56,719 bases of DNA from an uncultured Prevotellaceae bacterium. GTDB lineage: Bacteria; Bacteroidota; Bacteroidia; Bacteroidales; Bacteroidaceae. Of the stretch, positions 8,950-17,599 are shown in pieces. The stretch covers positions 1 to 56,719 of the forward strand of contig CACYQO010000011.1 in NCBI GenBank assembly GCA_902776545.1, written 5' to 3'. A model generated the notes under the pieces. The model searched no databases. It was not told the origin of the DNA and saw only the letters and a program-made list of their open reading frames with translations. A program made the position numbers and the translations under genes. The stretch's first letter is position 1. Each line of letters begins with the position of its first letter.

Positions 8950-9801
8950 CTATTCACAGGCTTTGAATGACATATCGAGACCTTTCACGGAGTGCGTCAA
9001 GGCACCGACGCTGACGAAGTCAACACCCTGCTCGGCGTAGTCGCGGATGGTATCGAAGGTGATGCCCCCACTCGACTCCGTCTCATAACGGTGGGCAATG
9101 AGGTCGACGGCCTTCTTCGTATCGGGCACGCTGAAGTTATCCAGCATGATACGATCCACGCCACCATGCTCCAGCACCTGATTCAGTTCGTCGAACGAGC
9201 GCACCTCAATCTCGATCTTCAGCTTCAGACCCTTCTCGTCCAGATACTTGTGGCAGCGGTCGATGGCATTCACGATACCACCGGCGAAGTCCACATGGTT
9301 GTCCTTCAGCAGGATCATGTCGAAGAGTCCGATGCGATGGTTACAGCCACCGCCGATCTTCACGGCCTGTTTCTCCAGCATACGCATGCCAGGCGTGGTC
9401 TTACGGGTATCCAGCACCCGTGTGCCAGTACCTTTCAGCCGCTGCACATACTTATCAGTCATCGTGGCAATGCCGCTCATGCGCTGCATGATGTTCAGCA
9501 TCAGGCGCTCCGTCTGCAACAACGAGCGCACACGACCTGTGACGATCATGGCGATGTCGCCCTTCTTCACACGGCTGCCATCACCCATCAGCACCTCCAC
9601 CTGCATCTCAGGATCGAAACGGCGGAACACTTCCTTGGCGATCTCCACGCCAGCCAGGATACCGTCCTCCTTGATGAGCAGATGCGACTTGCCCATCGCG
9701 TCCTCAGGGATACAACACAAGGTGGTATGGTCACCATCACCTATATCTTCTGCAAACGACAGATCTATCAGTCTGTCAACGAGTTCTTCTACACTCAGCA
9801 T
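8950..9801 (-). CDS. nadC: Nicotinate-nucleotide pyrophosphorylase (carboxylating)
   Basis: Joins quinolinate and PRPP to give nicotinate mononucleotide, CO2 and pyrophosphate in de novo NAD synthesis. At 283 residues it has the normal length. DIGDGDHTT at about 18-26, TERLMLNIMQRMSGIATMT at about 97-115, and LDTRKTTPGMR at about 129-139 (substrate-binding arginine/lysine cluster) are diagnostic. GGGCNHRIGL, DMILLKDNH and IMLDNF follow in order. No nadA or nadB lies beside it. Its start is followed upstream by a spacer made wholly of 8-base words. Confidence 0.95.
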   Translation of the reverse strand: MLSVEELVDRLIDLSFAEDIGDGDHTTLCCIPEDAMGKSHLLIKEDGILAGVEIAKEVFRRFDPEMQVEVLMGDGSRVKKGDIAMIVTGRVRSLLQTERLMLNIMQRMSGIATMTDKYVQRLKGTGTRVLDTRKTTPGMRMLEKQAVKIGGGCNHRIGLFDMILLKDNHVDFAGGIVNAIDRCHKYLDEKGLKLKIEIEVRSFDELNQVLEHGGVDRIMLDNFSVPDTKKAVDLIAHRYETESSGGITFDTIRDYAEQGVDFVSVGALTHSVKGLDMSFKACE

Positions 9802-9807
9802 AAGCCT

Positions 9808-9863
9808 TTACTTTTTTACCTTTTTACTTTTTTACCTTTTTACTTTTTTACCTTTTTACCTTT
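9808..9863. repeat. Tandem 8-base words ACTTTTTT/ACCTTTTT
   Basis: About seven alternating 8-base units fill the whole spacer between nadC and the outer-membrane barrel gene. No promoter box is visible inside. The units run up to the stop codon of the upstream gene. Confidence 0.9.
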
Positions 9864-10386
9864 AAAAAAAGATGCCGATACCGACACGGAGGCCGAAACC
9901 AGAGTAGTCGCTGTCCTTGAAACTGTGCTCAAAATAAACCTCCGGATCAAGAGTGACATGCTTTCCCAAGAAGAAACAGTATCCCGCATGGATCTCAGGA
10001 CGGAAGTCGCTGAAACTGACACTGGAGTCCGACACTTTGTTCTTGACATGGGCATACTTTGCCAAGAGGCCCAGAAAGACACCGCAGTTCTCAAAATAGT
10101 AACGTGCACCAGCACCAATCTGAGTGGTGAGGATATCGAAATTGTTCTGGCCGCTAAACTCCACAACACCCAGTGCCATCAGGTTGTCCATAAACAGATA
10201 ACCGGCCTTGGCATTGAGACCGAGCTTAAAATCTGTACTCTTGCTGTACGCAAGCGAGGCACTGGAAGCCGAGGCATTCACATAGAACTTTCCTTCAGAG
10301 AACGGCGTCTCAGACTCATTCAGATACTGTGCATTCGCACTCATCGCCATCATCAGGCCGATGGCTGCCATCATCAGTTTTCTCAT
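9862..10386 (-). CDS. Small outer-membrane beta-barrel protein
   Basis: 174 residues with a signal peptide (MRKLMMAAIGLMMAMSANAQ). The mature part alternates polar and hydrophobic residues in strands that end in aromatic residues, and the last residues GLRVGIGIFF give a typical C-terminal barrel strand ending in Phe. This matches the outer-membrane beta-barrel domain family of about eight strands. No enzyme motif is visible. The stop codon abuts a word-repeat island, and another island precedes the gene, so it is boxed by repeats on both sides. Confidence 0.75.
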   Translation of the reverse strand: MRKLMMAAIGLMMAMSANAQYLNESETPFSEGKFYVNASASSASLAYSKSTDFKLGLNAKAGYLFMDNLMALGVVEFSGQNNFDILTTQIGAGARYYFENCGVFLGLLAKYAHVKNKVSDSSVSFSDFRPEIHAGYCFFLGKHVTLDPEVYFEHSFKDSDYSGFGLRVGIGIFF

Positions 10387-10404
10387 ATCTTATTCTTTAA
10401 TTCT

Positions 10405-10525
10405 TCACTTTTCACTTTTCACTTCTCACTTTTCACTTCTCACTTCTCACTTTTCACTTCTCACTTTTCACTTCTCACTTTTCACTTCCTTACTTTTCAC
10501 TTTTCACTTCTCACTTTTCACTTCC
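10405..10525. repeat. Tandem 7-base words TCACTTT/TCACTTC, about 17 copies
   Basis: The longest word island in the window. It fills the space between the barrel gene and the CstA-type gene and extends into the latter, where, read on the minus strand, it encodes the last residues EVKSEK and supplies the TGA stop. Confidence 0.92.
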
Positions 10526-11967
10526 TTACGGTACCAAATGCAGAACCATACGATAGCCACTACGAGGCAGACACCGCCAAGTATATATCCCACATTTCCA
10601 GACAGATGGAGCGTCTGCTTCGAGACAAAGAAGAACGTAGAGCAGACCGTCGTCATGAAGAGTGCAGGAATCAGCGTGATCCAGTAGGCCTTCTTCTGAC
10701 GCACCAGATAGACGGTGACCGTCCAGAGCGTGAATACGCTCAGCGCCTGGTTAGAGAACCCGAAGTACTGCCAGATGGTATTGAAACCGTCAGGATTTTC
10801 CACCTGCCAGATCAGCATGGCGATGGAAACGGCAAACATCGGGATACAGATGTACAGACGGTTCATAATGGGACGCTGACTCATCTTTAACCCCTCTGCC
10901 ACGATCAGACGACCTGAACGGAAGGCGGTATCACCGGAAGTGATAGGCGCAGCCACCACACCCAGCATAGCGAGGACGGCACCAGCCACACCCAACCAAT
11001 CGTTGCACACGAGGTTCACCACGGCAGGTGCAGACGTATGGAAACCGGCAGTAGCCTTGGCTATCAGCTCATAGCCCGGCGCAGGATTGCCATAGAAGAA
11101 CCAGGAAGCGACAGACGCCCAGATCAGCGCCACCACACCCTCGGTAATCATCGCACCGTAGAAGATCGGACGGCCCATTTTCTCACTCTTCACGCAACGG
11201 GCCATCAGCGGACTCTGCGTGCCGTGGAAACCGGAGATGGCACCACAGGCCACCGTGATGAACAATGCCGGGAAGATATTGTCCGTCCACTTATCCGGCT
11301 CCGTAGCCATACCCATGTTATAAGCATGCGTCCAAACCTCAGGAATCGTCGGCCAATGCAGGAACAGCCACACCATCAGCGCACCAGCCATGAACAGCAG
11401 CGAGAAAGCAAACAGCGGATATACCTTGCCGATGATCTTGTCGATAGGCAGCATCGTGGCGATGATATAATACACGAAAATGATGCCCACCCACATCATC
11501 GTATCTCCACCGATGGAGTGCAGGATCTCTGCAGGTGAATACACAAACACCGTTCCCACCATGATCAGCAGCAACACCGTGAATAACAGCATCACCGACT
11601 TCGTGACCTTACCCAGATACTGACCGATCAGCTCAGGCAGTCCAGCTCCGTCATGACGCATGGAGAGCATGCCGCTCATATAGTCGTGGACGGCTCCGGC
11701 GAAGATACAGCCAAAGACAATCCACAGATAGGCCACAGGGCCGAACTTGGCACCCATGATGGCACCGAAGATAGGACCCGTACCCGCAATGTTCAGGAAC
11801 TGGATCATGAAAATCTTCCAACTCGGAAGTACGACGTAGTCCATACCATCGGCCTTGGCCAGGGCTGGCGTCGGACGGTTGTCAGGGGCAAACACCCGCT
11901 CCACAAAACGGCCATAGAACAGGTAGCCCAAAACGAGCGCAATAAGGCTCAAACTAAACGAAATCAT
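10504..11967 (-). CDS. cstA: CstA-type carbon starvation / pyruvate transporter
   Basis: Polytopic inner-membrane protein of the carbon-starvation CstA family; E. coli members CstA and BtsT import pyruvate. The 487 residues are shorter than the roughly 700 of E. coli but normal for the short Bacteroidetes form. GYLFYGRFVERVF at the N-terminus, IAGTGPIFGAIMGAKFGP at about 57-74, and HDYMSGMLSMRHDG at about 93-106 are family motifs. PITSGDTAFRSGR in the second half is another. About a dozen hydrophobic segments are visible. The final residues and stop come from a 7-base word island. Gene symbol by family resemblance. Confidence 0.88.
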   Translation of the reverse strand: MISFSLSLIALVLGYLFYGRFVERVFAPDNRPTPALAKADGMDYVVLPSWKIFMIQFLNIAGTGPIFGAIMGAKFGPVAYLWIVFGCIFAGAVHDYMSGMLSMRHDGAGLPELIGQYLGKVTKSVMLLFTVLLLIMVGTVFVYSPAEILHSIGGDTMMWVGIIFVYYIIATMLPIDKIIGKVYPLFAFSLLFMAGALMVWLFLHWPTIPEVWTHAYNMGMATEPDKWTDNIFPALFITVACGAISGFHGTQSPLMARCVKSEKMGRPIFYGAMITEGVVALIWASVASWFFYGNPAPGYELIAKATAGFHTSAPAVVNLVCNDWLGVAGAVLAMLGVVAAPITSGDTAFRSGRLIVAEGLKMSQRPIMNRLYICIPMFAVSIAMLIWQVENPDGFNTIWQYFGFSNQALSVFTLWTVTVYLVRQKKAYWITLIPALFMTTVCSTFFFVSKQTLHLSGNVGYILGGVCLVVAIVWFCIWYRKEVKSEK

Positions 11968-12030
11968 GTTCTAAACTATTAATTATTAATTTTTGCATGC
12001 AAAAGTACAAATAAATTGTGAATTATTTAG

Positions 12031-12038
12031 TAACTTTG
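12031..12038 (+). promoter_or_regulatory. -7 element before the GHL10-type hydrolase
   Basis: TAACTTTG followed by CACC, 28 bases before the TTG start. The -33 TTG is not at the usual distance. A minus-strand -7-like box (12000-12007, TACTTTTG) for the CstA-type gene lies 23 bases away, so the two genes have divergent start regions. Confidence 0.45.
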
Positions 12039-12066
12039 CACCAAAATTTAAGATTTAAGGAATATT

Positions 12067-13542
12067 TTGAAAACAATTATAAGAATTTTAATTCTATTTA
12101 CGCTGGCTCTGAACGTCTCTGCCCAGTCACCGAAGCATGAGGTGAGGGCCGTATGGCTCACCACGCTCAAAGGTCTGGACTGGCCGAAGACCACCTCTCC
12201 GGAACAGCAGCGGCGCGACCTCATACGCATCCTCGACCAGTATCAGCAGGCGAATATCAACACCGTCCTCTTCCAGGCCCGAGTCCGAGGCACCACCGTC
12301 TATCCCTCTGCCATCGAGCCTTGGGAACCCTGTCTCACCAACATGCCTGGCTCCTCTCCCGGCTACGACCCCCTGCAGTTCTGCATCGACGAGTGCCACA
12401 AGCGCGGCATGGAGTGTCACGCCTGGATCGTCACTATCCCCATCGGCAAGACCAACAGCTATGGCTGTCAGCAACTCCGCAAGAAATACCCCAAGCGCAT
12501 CGTCAGGATCGGCGAGGAATACTATATGAATCCCGAACTGCCAGAGACGGGCGACTACATCGCCGGCATCTGCCGTGAGGTGACACGCCGTTATGACATC
12601 GACGGCATCCACCTCGACTATATCCGCTACCCTGAGACGTGGAAGTTCAGGTACTCCCGTGAGGAAGGACGGCGCAACATCACCAGCATCGTCCGTAAGA
12701 TCCACCATGCCGTGAAGGCCGAGAAGCCCTGGGTGAAGATGTCCTGCTCGCCCGTAGGCAAATACGACGACCTGAGCCGCTACCGCAGCAACGGCTGGAA
12801 TGCCTATTCCGCCGTCTGCCAAGATGCTCAGGGCTGGCTGCGCGAAGGGTTGATGGACGAACTCTTCCCGATGATGTACTTCCAGGGCAATCAGTTCTAT
12901 CCCTTCGTGGCCGACTGGAAGGAACACGCCTACGGCAAAATCATCGCTCCCGGACTCTCCATTTACATGCTCCACCCTTCAGAGCTCAACTGGGACCTCG
13001 GCATCATCCGCCGCGAGATGAATGTCCTTCGTCAGGAGGGCCTCGGCTGCACATTCTTCCGCTCCAAGTTCCTGACAGACAATATCAAGGGCATCTACAC
13101 CTTCACGAAGGACTTCAACCAGACGCCAGCCCTCATCCCCCCGATGACGTGGATGGGCAAGCACGCTCCTACCCCTGCCACCATCCTGCAGATAGAACGC
13201 AGCAAGACCAGCGACCGCCTCATCTGGTATGGCGCCAGAGACCTCTCCGGTGCCAATTACCTATTATATAATATATACGCCTCCGACACGTGGCCTGTCG
13301 ATACCCAGGATCCCCGCAACCTCGTGGCGTGCCGCTACCGTTATCAGTCGCTCACCGTCCCCCACCACGGCCATACCCTCTACTACGCCGTGACTGCCAC
13401 AGACCGTTATGGCAATGAGAGCACGTCCAAGCAGGAGCCAGGAGTCAGGAGACTGGGGTCGGGAGCCAGGCGCATCGACTTCCGCAGCCTGATTGTCGGC
13501 AAACAGACAAAGAAAACTAATAAACAAACCCATTTCAAATAA
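12067..13542 (+). CDS. GHL10-type family 10-like glycoside hydrolase, secreted
   Basis: 491-residue secreted protein of the GHL10 (DUF187) TIM-barrel family, proposed to cleave bacterial surface or plant polysaccharides. TTG at 12067 is taken as start because an in-frame stop is close upstream and a signal peptide (LILFTLALNVSAQ) follows directly. EVRAVWLTTLKGLDWP, NINTVLFQAR, GMECHAWIV and YDIDGIHLDYIRYP (about 175-188, with the likely catalytic acidic residues) are family motifs. A fibronectin-like tail follows from about 375. In that tail five 7-base words (13434-13470) are read in frame as EPGVRRLGSGAR. It lies directly before uxuA, suggesting a role in hexuronate-containing glycan use. 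Confidence 0.82.
   Translation: MKTIIRILILFTLALNVSAQSPKHEVRAVWLTTLKGLDWPKTTSPEQQRRDLIRILDQYQQANINTVLFQARVRGTTVYPSAIEPWEPCLTNMPGSSPGYDPLQFCIDECHKRGMECHAWIVTIPIGKTNSYGCQQLRKKYPKRIVRIGEEYYMNPELPETGDYIAGICREVTRRYDIDGIHLDYIRYPETWKFRYSREEGRRNITSIVRKIHHAVKAEKPWVKMSCSPVGKYDDLSRYRSNGWNAYSAVCQDAQGWLREGLMDELFPMMYFQGNQFYPFVADWKEHAYGKIIAPGLSIYMLHPSELNWDLGIIRREMNVLRQEGLGCTFFRSKFLTDNIKGIYTFTKDFNQTPALIPPMTWMGKHAPTPATILQIERSKTSDRLIWYGARDLSGANYLLYNIYASDTWPVDTQDPRNLVACRYRYQSLTVPHHGHTLYYAVTATDRYGNESTSKQEPGVRRLGSGARRIDFRSLIVGKQTKKTNKQTHFK
13434..13470 (+). repeat. Tandem 7-base words GGAGCCA/GGAGTCA, 5 copies, inside a CDS
   Basis: Five 7-base units, two of them degenerate, near the 3' end of the GHL10-type gene, translated in frame without a stop. 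The word is the reverse complement of the one at 1816-1843. Confidence 0.8.
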
Positions 13543-13550
13543 CAATCATT

Positions 13551-14804
13551 ATGGAAAGAACATGGAGATGGTTTGGCAAGAAAGACAAGATCACCCTTGC
13601 CCAGCTAAGACAAATTGGAGTTGAAGGCATCGTTACAGCCCTTCACGACGTACCCTTAGGCGAGGTCTGGACCCGTGAGAAGATCCGCGACCTGCGCGAG
13701 TACATTGAGAGTTATGGCATGCGATGGAGCGTCGTTGAGTCGTTGCCCGTCGTAGAGACCATCAAGTACGGCGGTCCTGACCGCGACCAGCAGATCGAGG
13801 TTTACAAGGAGTCGCTCCGCAACCTCTCGGCAGAAGGCATCCACTGCATCTGCTACAATTTCATGCCCGTGCTCGACTGGGCACGTACCGACCTGGCACA
13901 CAACAATCCCAACGGCGCTTCTAACCTCTACTTCAACTATGCCGAGTTCGCTTACTTCGACATCTACATCCTCAAACGCGAGGGTGCCCGTGAGGAATGG
14001 GCCAAATTCCAGTTCCCCGAGGGCTGGGGCGAAGGCCGTAACGTACTGGCCGAGTGCGACGAGATCGCCAAGACCATGACGCCCGAGAAAGACCACAAGC
14101 TCGTGGAGAACATCGTCATCAAGACGCAGGGCTTCGTCTCCGGCAACTTCAGCGAGAACGACGAGGCGCCCATCCAGAAGTTCCGTGAGTTCCTCGACCT
14201 CTACAAGGGCATCGACAAGGCGCAGCTGCGTGCCAACATGAAATACTTCCTCGAAGCCATCATGCCCACCTGTGAGGAATATGGCATGAACATGTGTGTC
14301 CACCCCGACGATCCCCCCATTGAGATTCTGGGCCTGCCGCGCATCGTCCGTACCGAGGATGACATCCAGTGGTTCCTCAATGCTGTGCCCAACAAGCACA
14401 ACGGCCTCACCTTCTGTGCCGGATCGCTCTCCGCAGGTGCCTACAACAACGTGGTGGACCTTGCCCGTAAGTTCGCTTCTCGCACCCACTTCGTCCATCT
14501 GCGCTCCTGCCACATCTTCCCCAATGGCGACTTCACGGAGGCCTCTCACCTCGGCGGTCGTGCAGCCCTCATCGAGCTCTGCCGCATCTTCGAGCAGGAG
14601 AATCCCTCACTGCCCATGCGTGTGGACCACGGTATGACCTTCACCGACCAGCCCGGCGGCATCTTCGATGAGTCTTCCCACGGCCACAACGCCGGCTATA
14701 CCCTCCTCGGCCGTATGTTCGCCCTCGGCCAGGTGCAGGGCATCCTCGCCACCGTCGACCGCGAGCTCGGCATAGAGTACAAACAACCCGGATTCTTCGA
14801 TTAA
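13551..14804 (+). CDS. uxuA: Mannonate dehydratase
   Basis: Dehydrates D-mannonate to 2-keto-3-deoxygluconate in glucuronate breakdown; a TIM-barrel metal enzyme of the cytoplasm. Length is 417 residues, slightly more than E. coli UxuA (394). MERTWRWFGKKDKITL opens the family, followed by GVEGIVTALHDVP, WSVVESLPVVETIK and ICYNFMPVLDWART. CVHPDDPP at about 247-254 and FCAGSLSAGAYNN (near 290) carry metal-site histidine and cysteine, and MRVDHGMT (near 356) carries the later one. It starts eight bases after the preceding stop and is followed by uxuB, so a three-gene hexuronate operon is likely. Confidence 0.95.
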   Translation: MERTWRWFGKKDKITLAQLRQIGVEGIVTALHDVPLGEVWTREKIRDLREYIESYGMRWSVVESLPVVETIKYGGPDRDQQIEVYKESLRNLSAEGIHCICYNFMPVLDWARTDLAHNNPNGASNLYFNYAEFAYFDIYILKREGAREEWAKFQFPEGWGEGRNVLAECDEIAKTMTPEKDHKLVENIVIKTQGFVSGNFSENDEAPIQKFREFLDLYKGIDKAQLRANMKYFLEAIMPTCEEYGMNMCVHPDDPPIEILGLPRIVRTEDDIQWFLNAVPNKHNGLTFCAGSLSAGAYNNVVDLARKFASRTHFVHLRSCHIFPNGDFTEASHLGGRAALIELCRIFEQENPSLPMRVDHGMTFTDQPGGIFDESSHGHNAGYTLLGRMFALGQVQGILATVDRELGIEYKQPGFFD

Positions 14805-14812
14805 TTAATTTG

Positions 14813-14890
14813 GCACGAATTACACGAATTAACACGAATTATTGAATCAATCGCGAAATTAAATTCGTGAAATTCGCGTAATTCGTGCCT
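14813..14890. repeat. Inverted pair of 9-base word islands (CACGAATTA)
   Basis: Three tandem 9-base words at 14813-14843 and their near reverse complement at about 14863-14890 can form an imperfect hairpin that fills the uxuA-uxuB spacer. It may tune expression of the second gene. The same word recurs at 44872-44900. Confidence 0.82.
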
Positions 14891-14904
14891 TAAAATATAA
14901 TAAT

Positions 14905-16491
14905 ATGAAATTGAATGATATTATTTCCGGCAATTTCAACGCCGCAGAGTGGGAAGCCAAAGGCTATGAGCTTCCGAAGTTCGACATCAAGGCCATCCGC
15001 GAGAAGACCGCCAAGGAGCCCACATGGGTACACTTCGGAGGCGGCAACATCTTCCGCGCCTTCCCGGCAGCCATCCTCAACGACGCCCTGAACACAGGCA
15101 AGTACGACCGTGGCGTCATCGTCGCCGAGACCTTCGACTTCGAGGTCGTCGACAAGGCCTATGCCCCTTACAACAACCTCTCGCTGCTCGTCAGCCTCCA
15201 GTCTACGGGCACCATCGAGAAGAAAGTCATCGCCAGCGTCACCGAGGCCCTCAAGGCCGATCCCCAGTTCCCCGACTGGCAGCGTCTGGTGGAAATCTTC
15301 CGCAACCCCTCCCTCCAAATGATCTCCTTCACCATCACCGAGAAGGGCTACACCTACAACGAGGCCGACCTCGCCAGAGGCCTGAAGCCCCTCTTCGCCA
15401 TGGGTAAGGTCTGCGCCCTGCTGCTCGAGCGCTACAACGCCGGACAGCTGCCCCTCACCGTCCAGTCGATGGACAACTGCTCGCACAACGGCGACAAGGT
15501 CAAGGCCGGTGTCTTCGCCTATGCCGAGCGCTGGGTACAGGACGGTCTCGTGCCTGCCGCCTTCCTCGACTACCTCAAGGACGAAACGAAGATCACCTTC
15601 CCCTGGTCGATGATCGACAAGATCACCCCCCGTCCCCACGAGAAGGTCAAGGAGATGCTCGCTGCCGACGGCTTCGAGGACAACGACTACATCGAGACTG
15701 AGAAGCACACCTTCACCGCACCCTTCGTCAACGCTGAGGAAGTGCAGTATCTCGTCATCGAGGACAACTACACCAACGGCCGTCCCCCACTCGACCTCGG
15801 CGGTGCCCTCTACACCACCCGCGAGACCGTCGACAAGGTGGAGACCATGAAGGTGACCACCTGTCTCAATCCCCTGCACACCGCCATGTCCATCTACGGC
15901 TGCATGCTCGGCTACACGCTCATCTCTGCCGAGATGGCCGACGAAGACCTGCGTCCCTTCATCCAGAAGATCGGCTATATGGAGGCGATGCCCGTGGTCA
16001 CCGATCCCGGCGTGCTCAATCCCTACGAGTTCATCGGCGCCGTCATCAACCGTCGTCTGCCGAATCCCTTCATGCCCGACGCTCCCCAGCGTATCGCCAT
16101 GGACACCTCTCAGAAGCTGCCCATCCGCTTCGGTGAGACCATCAAGAAATATCTCGCCCGTGGCCTCGACAAATCGAACCTCGTGCTCATCCCCCTCACC
16201 CTCGCCGGCTACGCCCGTTATCTGAAGGGTATCAAGGACGACGGCACACCATTCGAGCCATCGCCCGATCCCATGCTGGCAGAACTGCAGGCCATCGTCG
16301 CTCCCTTGGAGATCGGCAAGCCCGATCAGGACTGGAGCTGCCTCAAGCAACTCTACTCCCGCAAGGACGTCTTCGGTGTTGATCTCTACGAGGCTGGCCT
16401 CGGTGCTCAGATCGAGGGCTACGTGAAGGAACTCTACGCCGGCCCCGGTGCCGTCCGTGCTACCCTTCACAAATACGTATCAGCCAGATAA
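14905..16491 (+). CDS. uxuB: Fructuronate reductase / mannitol dehydrogenase family
   Basis: NAD-dependent long-chain mannitol-dehydrogenase-type enzyme. Beside uxuA it most likely reduces D-fructuronate to D-mannonate. Length is 528 residues, longer than the 486 of E. coli UxuB. WVHFGGGNIFRAFPA at about 41-55 is the dinucleotide-binding start; SFTITEKGY, SMDNCSHNGDKVK and FPWSMIDKITPRP are family motifs, and the polyol site lysine is expected in that third segment. CLNPLHTAMSIYGCML and NPYEFIGAVINRRLPNPFMPD are also typical. Mannitol or tagaturonate oxidation are alternatives, but the neighbour favours fructuronate. A terminator follows. Confidence 0.9.
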   Translation: MKLNDIISGNFNAAEWEAKGYELPKFDIKAIREKTAKEPTWVHFGGGNIFRAFPAAILNDALNTGKYDRGVIVAETFDFEVVDKAYAPYNNLSLLVSLQSTGTIEKKVIASVTEALKADPQFPDWQRLVEIFRNPSLQMISFTITEKGYTYNEADLARGLKPLFAMGKVCALLLERYNAGQLPLTVQSMDNCSHNGDKVKAGVFAYAERWVQDGLVPAAFLDYLKDETKITFPWSMIDKITPRPHEKVKEMLAADGFEDNDYIETEKHTFTAPFVNAEEVQYLVIEDNYTNGRPPLDLGGALYTTRETVDKVETMKVTTCLNPLHTAMSIYGCMLGYTLISAEMADEDLRPFIQKIGYMEAMPVVTDPGVLNPYEFIGAVINRRLPNPFMPDAPQRIAMDTSQKLPIRFGETIKKYLARGLDKSNLVLIPLTLAGYARYLKGIKDDGTPFEPSPDPMLAELQAIVAPLEIGKPDQDWSCLKQLYSRKDVFGVDLYEAGLGAQIEGYVKELYAGPGAVRATLHKYVSAR

Positions 16492-16534
16492 TAGAAATTA
16501 AGAATCAATAATTGGCTAACGCCCGCACATAACA

Positions 16535-16573
16535 AGAGGACTGGCAACTCTCGTAGTCTGCCAGTCCTCTTTT
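16535..16573. terminator. Terminator between uxuB and smalltalk gene
   Basis: Twelve perfect pairs (16535-16546 with 16559-16570), a 12-base loop and a short T run to 16573. It separates convergent transcripts. Confidence 0.85.
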
Positions 16574-16591
16574 CGTTTTCCACCGCGCTCC

Positions 16592-16708
16592 TTAGAGCGC
16601 AATCGGCCCATGTCCCATACAGCTGGTCGTTCCAATCGCCGTCAGAAATGCCGTGAGCGCAGCTACTAACACCTTCACCGCCAGCTCAATCACACGTTGC
16701 TTCTTCAT
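16592..16708 (-). CDS. Smalltalk-type small lipoprotein-like protein
   Basis: A 38-residue ORF beginning MKKQRVIELAVKV, continuing with an alanine/leucine membrane helix and ending TTSCMGHGPIAL. This matches the short Bacteroidales family called smalltalk protein: a basic start, one hydrophobic helix and a TSC near the end, found just downstream of an HU-like gene, as here. The cysteine looks like a lipobox but its position near the C-terminus makes lipidation uncertain. Function unknown. It lies about 140 bases downstream of the HU-like gene with a pair of palindromic repeats between, and probably shares its transcript. Confidence 0.78.
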   Translation of the reverse strand: MKKQRVIELAVKVLVAALTAFLTAIGTTSCMGHGPIAL

Positions 16709-16747
16709 AATTCATCGCTTTTTTCTGTGTTATTTTCTGCGTTATTT

Positions 16748-16783
16748 CTCCCCCTAAGTTAGGGGGAGCCAGAGGGGGTCTGA
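16748..16783. repeat. GC-rich palindromic repeat, left half of an inverted pair
   Basis: CTCCCCCTA AGT TAGGGGGAG followed by CCAGAGGGGGTCTGAA. Forms a compound element with 16804-16843; an almost identical compound stands at 32508-32602. Confidence 0.9.
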
Positions 16784-16803
16784 AGAAGCGCATCATCTGA
16801 GGC

Positions 16804-16843
16804 TGTTCAGACCACCCCTAACCCCTCCTAACTTAGGAGGGGA
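16804..16843. repeat. GC-rich palindromic repeat, right half of an inverted pair
   Basis: TGTTCAGACCACCCC, then the CCCCTCCTA/TAGGAGGGG palindrome. It ends five bases before the stop codon of the HU-like gene on the minus strand. Confidence 0.9.
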
Positions 16844-16848
16844 AGGGA

Positions 16849-17508
16849 TTACCCGCCTGCTCCGGGACGCTCGTCGTCGTCCTCACCGCTACCGCCGTTA
16901 TCCGTACCACCGCCGCTCTGGGTACCGCCACCAGTGTTCGTGCCGCCCTGGTTCGTGCCGTCGTTGCCGCCACCACTTGCGCCGTCAGCCGCTGGCGCCA
17001 GCACATAGCTCAGCGGTGTCTTCTTCTGCACGCGGCGCAGCTTGCCATTCACCGTGCGCACCTCACTCTCTACGAGGTATCCGAACTCGAACACGCACTG
17101 CTCCTTGAATGCCCTACTCGTCAGCTTCTCGCCCTTCACGTTCTCCGGCGTGAAATTAATCTTGATGCCGTTGATCATCGCATCGGTACCGGCTGCAATC
17201 GCCGCCTCGATGCTGTTCTTGCCCTGCTTCTGACCATCGACACTCGGGCTGAACGTTCCCAGTCCGTCGAGCTTCACAGGCTGACCCTGTGCGAGCAGCT
17301 CGCTCATGCACTCAACCACCTGACCCAGTACCAGCACACACATCTGATAGTCGGCAATCTTGCCGTGACTGGTCATGTGCTTGGCGAATCCCTTCAGGTT
17401 AAGGGGCTCTTTCGAATCAACCTCTGCGAAGTACTTGCCAAACGCGCTGCTGTCGTCGTTCGTGTTCTGCCGCAGGTTGATCACCATTGGAATGTTTGCT
17501 CTTGCCAT
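16849..17508 (-). CDS. HU-like DNA-binding protein with glycine-rich tail
   Basis: 219 residues. The N-terminal 135 residues resemble the Bacteroidales HU-like DNA-binding family: NLKGFAKHMTSHGKI, a helix pair at about 45-75, then VKLDGLGTFSP at about 78-88, which is the HU beta-arm start, and INFTPENVKGEKL at about 115-127. The C-terminal 45 residues are a low-complexity Gly/Thr/Asn/Asp tail ending DDDERPGAGG. In Bacteroidales such genes precede smalltalk and amidase/peptidase genes, as here. The leader is long (about 245 bases from the promoter) and holds two palindromic repeats. Role unknown; nucleoid or mobile-locus function is inference. Confidence 0.82.
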   Translation of the reverse strand: MARANIPMVINLRQNTNDDSSAFGKYFAEVDSKEPLNLKGFAKHMTSHGKIADYQMCVLVLGQVVECMSELLAQGQPVKLDGLGTFSPSVDGQKQGKNSIEAAIAAGTDAMINGIKINFTPENVKGEKLTSRAFKEQCVFEFGYLVESEVRTVNGKLRRVQKKTPLSYVLAPAADGASGGGNDGTNQGGTNTGGGTQSGGGTDNGGSGEDDDERPGAGG

Positions 17509-17599
17509 TTTCTTTTTGTTCCTTTCTTTTAATTAAACATAAGCTTTACTTTTCTCTTTGCAGCGATCTACATCGGGTCGCCACCTCCCGCCTTTCATT

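Noticed and set aside
10405-10525. CRISPR array
   Set aside because: Units are 7 bases with no spacers and no cas genes; it is a tandem word island.
8992-10890. A 632-codon open frame on the plus strand
   Set aside because: It lies opposite nadC, the barrel gene and part of the CstA-type gene, which have clear family motifs, and it runs through word repeats that lack stops. Its protein text is rich in His/Gln/Thr and low in structure.
14890-16470. A 526-codon minus-strand frame opposite uxuB
   Set aside because: Mirror frame caused by strong codon bias of uxuB; the plus strand holds all dehydrogenase motifs.
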